From assembly GCA_050944035.1 (NCBI GenBank), contig JBMNQH010000001.1, positions 124,001 to 188,000 of the forward strand: a DNA stretch of 64,000 nt, written 5' to 3'. The DNA is from JBMNQH01 sp050944035 (lineage in GTDB: Bacteria; Bacillota; Clostridia; Oscillospirales; Oscillospiraceae). A model generated the notes under the pieces. The model ran no database searches, had not been told where the DNA came from, and saw only the letters and a program-made list of their open reading frames with translations. This document shows, piece after piece, positions 16,455-25,053 of this stretch. A program made the translations under genes and the position numbers. Within the stretch, counting starts at the first letter, position 1, and each line of letters starts with the position of its first letter.

Positions 16455-17165
16455 ATGCAACAGCGCCTTCAAAAAATTATTTCTAATGCAGGAGTTGCGT
16501 CTCGACGAGCTTCTGAGGCACTTATCAATACCGGAAGAGTGACAGTTAATGGCCTGGTTGCGCGGCTTGGCAGCAGTGCCGACCCCGAAGTCGATATTGT
16601 TGCGGTCGATGGCGTTCCACTGACTGTGCCGGAAAAAAAGACGTATGTGATGCTGAATAAACCGCGCGGCTATGTCACCACCATGCACGATGAAAAAGAT
16701 CGGCGCACGGTGGTGGAGCTTGTCGCAGACGCAGGCGTCCGTTTGTATCCGGTTGGGCGCTTGGATATGGAGTCTGAAGGGCTGCTAATTTTGACCAATG
16801 ACGGCGAAGTTGCCAACCGGCTGATGCATCCGGCACACCATGTCAAAAAGACATATCTGACATGGGTCAGCGGTGCGGATCTTGACGCCGCAATTGCCGT
16901 GTTGCGTACAGAAATGGAGATCGATGGCTATTGTATTCATCCCGCAGAAGTCGAGATTCAGGATCGTGCGGCACTGTCCCGTATCGCGGTAACGATTGGA
17001 GAGGGGCGAAATCGACAGGTACGAAAAATGTGTGCGAAGGCAGGGTTGCGTGTCCACCGGCTTTTGCGTGTTTCCCAGGGTGCGCTGCGGCTTGGTGATC
17101 TTGAGAGCGGAAAGTGGCGGTACCTGACAGAACAGGAGATTCAATATTTGAAAACACTCCGGTGA
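16455..17165 (+). CDS. rluB: Pseudouridine synthase RluB family
   Basis: A 236-residue RsuA/RluB-type pseudouridine synthase acting on rRNA. The N-terminal S4 RNA-binding domain (QRLQKIISNAGVASRRASE) covers residues 2-60. The catalytic domain carries the aspartate motif GRLDMESEGLLILTNDG. GGGGGAAGG precedes the ATG. It is commonly placed downstream of dacB/gerW-type genes in Firmicutes. Confidence 0.94.
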   Translation: MQQRLQKIISNAGVASRRASEALINTGRVTVNGLVARLGSSADPEVDIVAVDGVPLTVPEKKTYVMLNKPRGYVTTMHDEKDRRTVVELVADAGVRLYPVGRLDMESEGLLILTNDGEVANRLMHPAHHVKKTYLTWVSGADLDAAIAVLRTEMEIDGYCIHPAEVEIQDRAALSRIAVTIGEGRNRQVRKMCAKAGLRVHRLLRVSQGALRLGDLESGKWRYLTEQEIQYLKTLR

Positions 17166-17265
17166 TAAAAATCATTGCAGGAATGTGTTTATTCAATTTA
17201 CATAGGATGAAGCACTGATTTTGCATGGTTTCTTGCAATGTGTGGAAAATGCAAGAACAAGTTAT

Positions 17266-17313
17266 AAAAATTGCAAAATTCTCTTGCAATTTTTGTTTCA
17301 GGTGGGGTATGAT
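17266..17313 (+). promoter_or_regulatory. Promoter with overlapping palindromic operator ahead of the RpiR-type regulator
   Basis: AAAAATTGCAA (17266-17276) and TTGCAATTTTT (17284-17294) form a perfect 11-base inverted repeat with a 7-base centre. Its right arm contains the -35 box TTGCAA (17284-17289); TATGAT at 17308-17313 follows after 18 bases. Further TTGCA/TGCAA copies lie just upstream (17221, 17233, 17250). The layout suggests autoregulation; the repeat could also end the rluB transcript. Confidence 0.55.
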
Positions 17314-17379
17314 AAATCTGCTGTTTTCCTGTGTGGAAAACAAGAACGGTATTCTTACGATTGAGGTTGAAAATCCAAA

Positions 17380-18243
17380 ATGGAACGAGATATTTTATCC
17401 CTGATTGCAAAGGAGTCTGCTGGCTTTTCAAAAGGCCAAAAGCTGATCTCAAATTACATACTTGAAAATTACGACAAAGCTGCTTTTATGACTGCTGGAA
17501 AATTGGGCCGTACGGTTGGCGTCAGCGAATCCACGGTAGTGCGCTTTGCGGCAGAGCTTGGCTTTGACGGCTATCCCGGTATGCGTAAAGCATTGCAGGA
17601 GATGATCCGCAACCGACTCAGCTCAGTACAGAGAATCGAAGTTGCAAAAGATATGATGAATAACAACAATGTGTTGGAAACCGTCATGACTACGGATATT
17701 GATAAACTGCAGGTGACCTTGGAAGAGCAGGATCATGCGGCGTTTGACGCCGCGGTTGAGGCCATCCTGAGTGCAAAACACGTGTATGTGGTCGGTATGC
17801 GTTCTTCTGCATCCCTTGCAGGTTTTCTGGGATTTTATTTGAATTTGCTGCTGGATTCTGTCCACGTTGTCAATGATACCGCGGTCAGTGAAGTCTATGA
17901 ACAGATTATCCGCATCCATGAGGGTGATGTGTTCATCGGAATCAGTTATCCGCGCTATTCCAGCCGGACGCTCAAGGCGATGAAGTTTGCAAAATCTACG
18001 GGTGCAAAGGTAATAGGTCTAACTGACGGTAAGAACTCTCCTTTTGTTGGTGTGGCCGATATAAACCTGTTTGCGAAGAGTGATATGGTATCCTTCCTTG
18101 ATTCTCTCGTTGCACCGATGAGTTTAATCAATGCGCTGATTGTTTCAATTGGTATGCACACCACGGACACCCTTTCGGAGACATTCAAAGCCCTGGAAGG
18201 GGTCTGGGCGGAGTATGATGTATATGAAAAATTTGACAACTGA
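17380..18243 (+). CDS. MurR/RpiR family transcriptional regulator
   Basis: A 287-residue regulator with an N-terminal HTH_6 domain (residues 1-80, core GRTVGVSESTVVRFAAELGF). The C-terminal SIS domain (about 110-250, with VVGMRSSASLAGF) normally senses phosphorylated sugars. The effector is unknown and no sugar-use operon is adjacent. The downstream flavoprotein gene starts inside its 3' end, so the two are co-transcribed. The palindrome in its promoter fits autoregulation. Confidence 0.9.
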   Translation: MERDILSLIAKESAGFSKGQKLISNYILENYDKAAFMTAGKLGRTVGVSESTVVRFAAELGFDGYPGMRKALQEMIRNRLSSVQRIEVAKDMMNNNNVLETVMTTDIDKLQVTLEEQDHAAFDAAVEAILSAKHVYVVGMRSSASLAGFLGFYLNLLLDSVHVVNDTAVSEVYEQIIRIHEGDVFIGISYPRYSSRTLKAMKFAKSTGAKVIGLTDGKNSPFVGVADINLFAKSDMVSFLDSLVAPMSLINALIVSIGMHTTDTLSETFKALEGVWAEYDVYEKFDN

Positions 18244-19459
18244 TACAGTCGTCATCGGTGGCGGTGCAGCTGGTATGCTGGCTGCTGCCGTTGCCGCGTC
18301 CAAGGGCGGTTCGGTCATCCTGGTAGAACCAAACCGGTTCTTGGGAAAAAAGCTCCGAATCACTGGGAAAGGCCGCTGCAATGTGACCAACAATTGTGAT
18401 GTCAAAGAACTGATGACAAACATTCCGGGAAATAATCGCTTCCTTTACAGCGCCTTTCATGCACTTTCTCCCCAGGCGGTGATGGAATTGTTTGAAGAGT
18501 TGGGGGTTCCGCTGAAAACAGAACGCGGTAACCGTGTCTTTCCGGTTTCAAATCGTGCAGGGGACATTGCAGACGCCTTGGAACGCTATGGGAAACGGTC
18601 TGGTGTAAGTGTATATCGAGATACCGCAAAGCAGATTTTGACGGAGAACGGCGCTGTAACAGGCGTCAGAACCGAAAATTCCGTGATACCATGCCGTAAT
18701 GTTATTTTATGTACGGGCGGATTGTCCTACCCCGGGACAGGGTCTACGGGAGACGGCTATCGGATGGCAAGGGAACTGGGACATACGGTAACACCACTGT
18801 ATCCTTCTTTGGTACCGCTGGAGTCGAAGGATGACTATTGTGCAGAAATGCAGGGATTTTCTCTGCGCAATGTGACATTGTCCGTCTACAACAGCGGCAA
18901 TCAGTTGCTGTTCCGGGAGCTGGGAGAGATGCTGTTTACCCATTTTGGCGTATCCGGTCCGCTGGTGTTGTCGGCCAGTGCACATATGCAGGATTTTGCG
19001 CATGACAGCTATCGGTTTGCCATCGACTTAAAACCGGGGCTGGATGAGAAGAAGCTGGATGCCCGAATTCTGCGGGACTTTGAAAAATACGCCAACCGTG
19101 AGTTCAAAAATGCGTTAAACGATCTTGCGGGAAAGGCCATGATCCCCGTGCTTGTCCGTCTATCTGGTATCCCCGGCGAGACCAAGGTCAACAGCATTAC
19201 CCGCAAACAGCGCCATAAGCTGGTTACGCTTTTCAAACAGTTTCCGGTTTCTATCTGCGGAACGAGACCAATTGCCGAGGCAATTGTCACCAAAGGTGGT
19301 ATTGATTTGCGAGAGGTAAACCCCCGCACCATGCAGTCCAAGCTGATAGAGGGACTCTATTTTGCCGGAGAGATTCTGGATCTCAGCGCTTATACCGGTG
19401 GTTTTAATTTGCAGATCGCATGGTCCACGGCCTATGTTGCCGGTAACGCGGTTTGGTAA
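18224..19459 (+). CDS. NAD(P)/FAD-dependent oxidoreductase, HI0933/BaiN-like
   Basis: About 411 residues. The N-terminal FAD-binding motif VVIGGGAAGMLAA is followed by GRCNVTN and the family's C-terminal signature around GGFNLQIAWSTAYVAG. Relatives are widespread flavoproteins of uncertain substrate; one was proposed as a bile-acid reductase, but that cannot be assumed here. The start is ambiguous: ATG at 18215, 18218 or 18224 all lie within the end of the regulator gene. I chose 18224 for its distance to GGCGGAG. The next gene is cmk. Confidence 0.88.
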   Translation: MKNLTTDTVVIGGGAAGMLAAAVAASKGGSVILVEPNRFLGKKLRITGKGRCNVTNNCDVKELMTNIPGNNRFLYSAFHALSPQAVMELFEELGVPLKTERGNRVFPVSNRAGDIADALERYGKRSGVSVYRDTAKQILTENGAVTGVRTENSVIPCRNVILCTGGLSYPGTGSTGDGYRMARELGHTVTPLYPSLVPLESKDDYCAEMQGFSLRNVTLSVYNSGNQLLFRELGEMLFTHFGVSGPLVLSASAHMQDFAHDSYRFAIDLKPGLDEKKLDARILRDFEKYANREFKNALNDLAGKAMIPVLVRLSGIPGETKVNSITRKQRHKLVTLFKQFPVSICGTRPIAEAIVTKGGIDLREVNPRTMQSKLIEGLYFAGEILDLSAYTGGFNLQIAWSTAYVAGNAVW

Positions 19460-19482
19460 GACAATTGAGAGGAAGAAACATT

Positions 19483-20163
19483 ATGAATTGCAATTATTGT
19501 TCTGTGGCGATCGATGGCCCTTCTGGTGCAGGGAAAAGCACCATTGCCCGCAGCGTCGCCGAGAAGCTGGGATTTTTATATGTGGACACTGGTGCGATTT
19601 ATCGTACCGTTGGATTGGCGGCTTACCGTGCTGGGCTGCCATTGGGAGACTTGCAGGGGGTTACTGCACTGTTGGAAACCTTGAAAATCCAGTTGATCTA
19701 CCAAAATGGCGTACAGAAGATGCTGCTGCACGGAGAGGATGTGTCAGAAGCAATCCGGCAGCCGTTAATTTCCAAATATGCCTCGGATGTTTCGGCGATG
19801 CCACCGGTGCGTGCTTATCTGCTGGAATTGCAGCGGAATCTGGCGCGCACGCAGAATGTCATTATGGATGGACGTGACATTGGTACGGTTGTATTGCCGG
19901 ACGCCGGATTGAAAATTTTTCTGACAGCCAGTGCACAAGAGCGTGCTGCCCGTCGATTTCGGGAGTTACAGGAAAAGGGCGTGGACTGCACATTTGAAAC
20001 CGTGTTGCAGGATATGATCGAGCGCGACCGCAATGACAGCAATCGTGCGGCTGCCCCGTTGAAAGCGGCAGAGGATGCTGTGCTGATCGATACGACCGGT
20101 TATACATTGGAGGAGAGTATCGATCGCATTTATAAAACCGTGCAGGAGAGATTTGGACTATGA
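19483..20163 (+). CDS. cmk: Cytidylate kinase
   Basis: (d)CMP kinase, 226 residues, which phosphorylates CMP and dCMP. The P-loop GPSGAGKST is at about residues 12-20, followed by YVDTGAIYR and the DGRDIGTVV motif. ATG 19483 is used because GAGGAAG precedes it. The 4-base overlap with plsC and the order cmk-plsC-ispH-rpsA are conserved in Firmicutes. Confidence 0.96.
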   Translation: MNCNYCSVAIDGPSGAGKSTIARSVAEKLGFLYVDTGAIYRTVGLAAYRAGLPLGDLQGVTALLETLKIQLIYQNGVQKMLLHGEDVSEAIRQPLISKYASDVSAMPPVRAYLLELQRNLARTQNVIMDGRDIGTVVLPDAGLKIFLTASAQERAARRFRELQEKGVDCTFETVLQDMIERDRNDSNRAAAPLKAAEDAVLIDTTGYTLEESIDRIYKTVQERFGL

Positions 20164-20738
20164 AACAGACCTATCGGAACTTACATAGATATCTTGGGCC
20201 GATCCTTCAATTCTTTTTCCCGGTTGCAATCCATGGAAAAGAAAACATCCCGGAGGGTGCCGCCATGGTCTGCGCAAACCACTCCAGCCTTCTGGATCCA
20301 CTTCTGGTTGCCTTGGCCTTTGGAAAGCAACAGCATCTCCACTTCATGGCCAAAAGGGAGCTGTTTGGGATTCCGGTGATTGGCAAGATTATTGCCAATG
20401 CAGAAGCCTTTCCGGTTGACCGCAGTAGCAACGACCTGGGTGCCGTCCGCACGGCAATGCGATATTTGAAAACAGCATGCAAAGTCATGTTGTTTCCAGA
20501 GGGAACCCGCGTCTCAGAGGACGATGCCGTTGCGGCCAAAAGCGGTGCTATTCGTCTGGCTTCCCGCGCAAAAGTACCCATTGTTCCGGTCTATGTCCCG
20601 CGTAAAAAACGCATGTTTCGGAAAACGCCAATTGTTATTGGAAAACCCTACTATATCGAGCAAGCTGGTCGGGATGAATTTGAAGCGCTTTCCGGACAGC
20701 TGATGGACAAAATTTATGAATTAAAGGCAGAATCATGA
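20160..20738 (+). CDS. plsC: 1-acyl-sn-glycerol-3-phosphate acyltransferase
   Basis: PlsC, 192 residues, which adds the second acyl chain in phospholipid synthesis at the membrane. The HX4D catalytic motif is NHSSLLDP and the substrate motif is FPEGTRVSE. It overlaps cmk upstream and ispH downstream by 4 bases each, so translation is coupled across the three genes. Confidence 0.93.
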   Translation: MKQTYRNLHRYLGPILQFFFPVAIHGKENIPEGAAMVCANHSSLLDPLLVALAFGKQQHLHFMAKRELFGIPVIGKIIANAEAFPVDRSSNDLGAVRTAMRYLKTACKVMLFPEGTRVSEDDAVAAKSGAIRLASRAKVPIVPVYVPRKKRMFRKTPIVIGKPYYIEQAGRDEFEALSGQLMDKIYELKAES

Positions 20739-22840
20739 TGAAGCAATTGACAATTTCCAAAAGCGCCGGCTTTTGCTTTGGGGTCAGCCGCTCAATTGAT
20801 CTGGTGGAGAAAATGTTGTCGGAAGGCGGATCTTGTTACAGCCTGGGGCAGTTGATCCACAACGATGCAGTGGTTCGTTCTCTTGCAGATCGCGGCTTGA
20901 AAGTTGTTGAAGAAGTCTCTGAAATTCCAGAGGGTGCCAGGGTCATTATCCGGTCCCATGGAATTCCAAAATCGGTTTATACTGATCTGGAACGAAAGGG
21001 TGTGGAGGTCATTGATGCGACGTGTCCCAAAGTGTCCCACATTCACAAAATTGTTGCGCAGGCTTCCACTGAGGGAAGAACGCCGGTTATCATTGGTTCC
21101 GTCAATCACCCGGAGGTGCAGGCCATTTGTGGATGGTGCGAGCACCCGCATGTATTCCTCGATGACAAAGAATTGGCTGAATGGCTGCAAAGCGACCCGA
21201 AAAACTGTGAAATTCCACTGACAGTGGTCTATCAGACAACGCAGACAAAAGAAAAATTGGAGAATTCACAGAAAATTTTAAATTTAGAGTGTACAAACGT
21301 AAAAGTCTTTGATACAATATGCAGTGCGACATCCACGAGGCAGAAAGAGGCCCGTTTGCTTGCCGAAACATGTGATGCAATGGTCGTAATTGGCGGAAAA
21401 CATAGTGCCAATAGCGTGCATCTTGCAGAAATTTGCAGAATGTATTGCGGTAACGTCCAGTTTGTTGATAGCGCAGATGAATTGGATCTCGAGGCGCTGA
21501 ACAGAGCAGAAAAAATTGGCATCACGGCGGGGGCTTCCGCTCCCTCATGGATTATTAAGGAGGTAAAACAAAAGATGTGTGACGAGATTAAAATCGAAGA
21601 AACCACTGCAGAGAACATCCCCGAGGCTGAAGAGACTGAAAAAAGTTTTGCTGAGCTGCTCGAGGAGTCTATTAAGACTATAAATAATGGAGATACCGTA
21701 AGCGGCGTTGTTGTTGCCATTACGAGCACTGAGATCACAGTCGATCTGGGCACCAAGCACTCCGGCTTTATTCCGGTTGAAGATTTCACCGACGGTACCG
21801 ATGCAAAGATCGAGGATCTTATCAAGATCGGCGATCAGGTCGAAGCCAGCGTTGTCCGTGTTAACGATGTTGAAGGCACTGTTATGCTGTCCAAGAAGCG
21901 TCTGGACGCTGTAAAGAACTGGAATGAGATCGAAGCAGCCCAGGAAGAGGGCACCGTTCTGGAGGGTGTTGTCACCGAAGAGAACAAGGGTGGCGTCGTT
22001 GTCTTTATCAAGGGCATCCGCGTATTCGTTCCCGCTTCCCAGACTGGCCTTGGCAAGGATGCTCCCATGAGCGGACTGCTGAAGCAGACCGTTCGCCTCA
22101 GAATTACCGAGGTTAACCGCAGCCGTCGCCGCGTGGTCGGCTCCATCCGTGCTGTGCAGTATAAGGAGCGCAAAGAGCGCGCAGAAAAGATCTGGAACGA
22201 GATCGAAATCGGCAAGCACTACAATGGTAAGGTCAAGTCTTTGACCTCCTATGGCGCTTTTGTTGATATCGGCGGTATCGACGGTATGGTTCACGTTTCC
22301 GAACTGTCTTGGAGCCGCATTAAGCAGCCCAGCGACGTACTGTCTGTTGGCGATGATGTAGATGTATATGTTATCAACTTTGATAAGGACAGCCACAAGA
22401 TTTCCCTCGGCTACAAGGATCCTGACGGCAACCCCTGGACCAAGTTCACCAATGCTTATGAAGTTGGTTCCGTTGCCAATGTCAAGATTGTTAAGCTGAT
22501 GCCCTTCGGTGCATTTGCAGAAGTGATTCCCGGCGTTGACGGCCTGATTCATATTTCCCAGATTGCAAACCGTCGCATCGGTAAGCCCGACGAAGTTTTG
22601 ACTGTTGGCGAAACCGTTGATGCAAAGATTACCAACATCGACGATGACAACAAGAAGATTTCTCTGAGCATTCGCGCTCTGTCTGAACCCGAACCCGCTC
22701 CCGCAAAGGAAAGAGAAGTGGAAGAAGCACCTGTTTATCGTCCCCAGAAGGGTCCGAGAGAGGATGCTTTGGTCTACTCCATCTCTGTAACCGGTGAGGC
22801 AACTGGTATTAAGCCTGAAATCGAGGAAACAGAAGAGTAA
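20735..22840 (+). CDS. ispH: Fusion of 4-hydroxy-3-methylbut-2-enyl diphosphate reductase (IspH) and ribosomal protein S1-like domains
   Basis: A 701-residue bifunctional protein. Residues 1 to about 285 are IspH (LytB), the iron-sulfur enzyme of the last MEP-pathway step. The cluster cysteines lie in SAGFCFGV, DATCP and TICSAT, and GASAPSWII closes the domain. About residues 300-660 contain four S1 RNA-binding domains (for example GDTVSGVVVAITSTEITVDLG and VKSLTSYGAFVDIGGIDGMV), followed by an acidic tail. The fusion is known in Clostridia, where the S1 part is thought to act in translation. No frameshift separates the halves. A strong terminator follows. Confidence 0.96.
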   Translation: MMKQLTISKSAGFCFGVSRSIDLVEKMLSEGGSCYSLGQLIHNDAVVRSLADRGLKVVEEVSEIPEGARVIIRSHGIPKSVYTDLERKGVEVIDATCPKVSHIHKIVAQASTEGRTPVIIGSVNHPEVQAICGWCEHPHVFLDDKELAEWLQSDPKNCEIPLTVVYQTTQTKEKLENSQKILNLECTNVKVFDTICSATSTRQKEARLLAETCDAMVVIGGKHSANSVHLAEICRMYCGNVQFVDSADELDLEALNRAEKIGITAGASAPSWIIKEVKQKMCDEIKIEETTAENIPEAEETEKSFAELLEESIKTINNGDTVSGVVVAITSTEITVDLGTKHSGFIPVEDFTDGTDAKIEDLIKIGDQVEASVVRVNDVEGTVMLSKKRLDAVKNWNEIEAAQEEGTVLEGVVTEENKGGVVVFIKGIRVFVPASQTGLGKDAPMSGLLKQTVRLRITEVNRSRRRVVGSIRAVQYKERKERAEKIWNEIEIGKHYNGKVKSLTSYGAFVDIGGIDGMVHVSELSWSRIKQPSDVLSVGDDVDVYVINFDKDSHKISLGYKDPDGNPWTKFTNAYEVGSVANVKIVKLMPFGAFAEVIPGVDGLIHISQIANRRIGKPDEVLTVGETVDAKITNIDDDNKKISLSIRALSEPEPAPAKEREVEEAPVYRPQKGPREDALVYSISVTGEATGIKPEIEETEE

Positions 22841-22867
22841 TTCAGCTACTTAAAGACAGCAAAGAAT

Positions 22868-22903
22868 AAAAAACGGCATGACGTTTTCGTCATGCCGTTT
22901 TTT
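22868..22903 (+). terminator. Terminator after ispH-S1
   Basis: AAAAAACGGCATGACG pairs perfectly with CGTCATGCCGTTTTTT (loop TTTT). Confidence 0.92.
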
Positions 22904-22947
22904 ATTCTATTTTCAAAAAGATATCGTCAAAGATTTGGTTCAAAATA

Positions 22948-22992
22948 CATCCCCCCTGGGGGCTTGTAGAAGAAAATCTTCTTTGGTATATT
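22948..22992 (+). promoter_or_regulatory. Promoter and GC-rich operator A for the methyltransferase-FecBCE-FmdE operon
   Basis: The 19-base element CATCCCCCCTGGGGGCTTG (22948-22966) overlaps the -35 box TTGTAG (22964-22969). After 17 bases comes TATATT (22987-22992). The element matches the perfect palindrome at 57018 in 14 of 19 positions, and both are followed by TAGA. The shared geometry with two other operons in this window argues for a common regulator. Confidence 0.65.
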
Positions 22993-23024
22993 TGACATAT
23001 CCCAAATAAAAAGGGGGGATAAAT

Positions 23025-23852
23025 TTGAAAATAGAAGAAATTGCAACATCATGGACATTGAATATTGTGAATACAGAGGCTGCCGTTGCATTATGGGACG
23101 GCAAAGCGGAGCAATTTGGTGCAAAGACGCTTCCGACGGAGCAGGATAGTCTGGCAATGCGTCTGATTGTACAGGAGAATATGTTGCAGCCGGGGGAAAC
23201 GGCTCTGGATGTCGGTTGCGGCGGTGGGCGCTTTTCCTTTGCACTGGAAGCTTTGGGGGCTGAAGTGATCGGAGCGGATTTTTCGCCAGGGATGATCAGG
23301 CAGTGTGAGGCAGCAAGGGAGAAAAACGGCACATCGGCAAAATTTTGTGTGCTGGACTGGACTGCCGTGGATTTGGAGGAAATCGGCTGGAGTGGACGCT
23401 TTGATCTGGTGTTGGCTAACATGACCCCGGCAATTTCTTCAGCGGAAACATTTATGAAATTGTCGGAAGCCAGCAGAAACTGGTGTTTGATGGTACGCCC
23501 GACCCGAAGAAAAAATTCTGTCCAGGATAAACTGACACAATTGCTCGGCGTGGAGGCGGATACCAAATCACTGGATGAAACATTGATCTATTCCTTTGCA
23601 CTGCTTTGGCTCAGCGGGCTTAAACCAAAAATTGCGTATGAAGAGCAAGTTTGGGAATCGAATCTTTCGCTGGAGGAAGCCATCCGCGACTACACGCTGC
23701 GGCTCAGCACGCGGCATACCTTGACAGGACAGCAGGAAGCTTCCATTATTTCCTATTTAAATGGCATCGCGGAAAATGGCCGAATTCACGAGACAGTGGA
23801 AACAACGATTGCTGCCGTTTACTGGCAGGTAAATGATACGGCCAAAGCCTGA
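23025..23852 (+). CDS. Class I SAM-dependent methyltransferase, first gene of a metal-type ABC importer operon
   Basis: A 275-residue protein with the SAM-binding motif ALDVGCGGGRFSFALE near residue 65 and the acidic end of strand 2 at GADFSPGM. The substrate cannot be read from the sequence. No ATG precedes the domain; the start is TTG 23025 with AAGGGGGGAT at 23011-23020. It is followed by FecB-, FecC- and FecE-type genes and an FmdE-like gene. Two further methyltransferases lead other importer operons in this window under related promoters. That suggests it modifies the imported compound or a chelator, which is inference. Confidence 0.85.
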   Translation: MKIEEIATSWTLNIVNTEAAVALWDGKAEQFGAKTLPTEQDSLAMRLIVQENMLQPGETALDVGCGGGRFSFALEALGAEVIGADFSPGMIRQCEAAREKNGTSAKFCVLDWTAVDLEEIGWSGRFDLVLANMTPAISSAETFMKLSEASRNWCLMVRPTRRKNSVQDKLTQLLGVEADTKSLDETLIYSFALLWLSGLKPKIAYEEQVWESNLSLEEAIRDYTLRLSTRHTLTGQQEASIISYLNGIAENGRIHETVETTIAAVYWQVNDTAKA

Positions 23853-23925
23853 ACTGTGTGCAGAACATCGGATGATTTCCGGTGCTGTAATCAATAATAC
23901 GACAAAAAGGAGTCGACAAAAGAAA

Positions 23926-25050
23926 ATGAAGATAAAATGTATATTTGGAGGCCTTTTGGCGGGAATGATGCTGTTTGGTCTCTGCGCCTGTGGCGGGAAT
24001 GATGTAGCGACAGACGATAAGCAGAGCGACGATACGTCTTCCGTCCGAACGATCACGGATTCCGTCGGGAGAGAAGTGGAGATCCCCGCCAAGGTGGAGA
24101 CGATCGTGCCTTTGGGCAATACGCCCCGCATGATCTCCTATCTGGGACTTGCTGATATGGTTGTCGGTATTGAGGAGTGTGAAATTGCAACCAGCCCCAT
24201 TCAGGCATATGCATATCCCCATGTGGATAAATGGAGCGTACTTCCCAACTGTGGCACCAACGCTATGGGTGAGACTGCATACTATCCCGAGCAGATCATG
24301 CAGGCCGATCCCGATGTCATTCTGAGCACCGATACTGCAGATGTTGCCGACAATCTGCAGAACCAGACCGGTATTCCTGTTGTCTGTGTAGCACAGGGAA
24401 CACTGTTTGGTGAAGACTATGAGCAGTCTCTGCGTACCCTCGCCGATGTTTGCGGCGTCAGTGACCGTGCCGAAACCCTGATCAGCTTCATCAACGATTC
24501 TCTGGCTGACTTGTCCCAGCGAGTTTCCAGTGTAGACGCTGCCAACAAACCCTCTGTCTTAGCTGCAGGTGCTACTTTCAAGGGCAGTCACAGTATTGAT
24601 GGTGTATATACCAATTACGCTGTTTTTGAGGTTCTGGCTGCCAACGATGTGGCGGAAGAAATAGCCGGTCAGACCGGTTCCAGCGGTGTTATGGTCGACC
24701 GTGAGCAGATCTTGGCGTGGGATCCTGAGATTATCTTTTTTGATTCCGGCAGCATGGGACTGATCAACTCCGACTATGCGGAAAACCCTGGTTATTTTGA
24801 TCAGCTGCAGGCCGTACAGAATGGCAACCTCTATCAGTGGCCTAACTCTACCTGGCACTGGTCCAATGTAGAGATTCCGTTGGTCAGCGCTTATTATGTT
24901 GGAACGCTGTTGTACCCCGAAGCATTTGCTGATGTGGACTTTGAGGAAAAGGCAAGCGAAATTTTTGAAATGTTCATCGGCGAACCTGATTATCTTTCTG
25001 TTCTGGAAGAAGCCGGTGCAGGCTACGGTAAGGTTACCTTAGAAAAATAA
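23926..25050 (+). CDS. Iron-complex/cobalamin-type ABC transporter substrate-binding lipoprotein
   Basis: A 374-residue extracytoplasmic binding protein. The signal peptide ends in the lipobox LCAC with the modified cysteine at residue 22, followed by a short acidic linker. The FecB/BtuF fold starts at RTITDSVGREVEIP, typical for siderophore, haem or cobalamin receptors. ATG 23926 is chosen because AAAGGAG precedes it and the signal peptide begins there. It probably delivers a metal chelate to the adjoining permease; the ligand is unknown. Confidence 0.9.
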   Translation: MKIKCIFGGLLAGMMLFGLCACGGNDVATDDKQSDDTSSVRTITDSVGREVEIPAKVETIVPLGNTPRMISYLGLADMVVGIEECEIATSPIQAYAYPHVDKWSVLPNCGTNAMGETAYYPEQIMQADPDVILSTDTADVADNLQNQTGIPVVCVAQGTLFGEDYEQSLRTLADVCGVSDRAETLISFINDSLADLSQRVSSVDAANKPSVLAAGATFKGSHSIDGVYTNYAVFEVLAANDVAEEIAGQTGSSGVMVDREQILAWDPEIIFFDSGSMGLINSDYAENPGYFDQLQAVQNGNLYQWPNSTWHWSNVEIPLVSAYYVGTLLYPEAFADVDFEEKASEIFEMFIGEPDYLSVLEEAGAGYGKVTLEK

Positions 25051-25053
25051 TCT

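Noticed and set aside
21545..22552. A 335-codon minus-strand frame opposite the S1 domains
   Set aside because: It is the shadow of the repeated S1 coding sequence, with no start signal.
22948..22966. C6/G5 element as a terminator of the ispH-S1 transcript
   Set aside because: A strong terminator already lies at 22868-22903, the arms leave almost no loop, and there is no T-run; position and copies elsewhere fit an operator.
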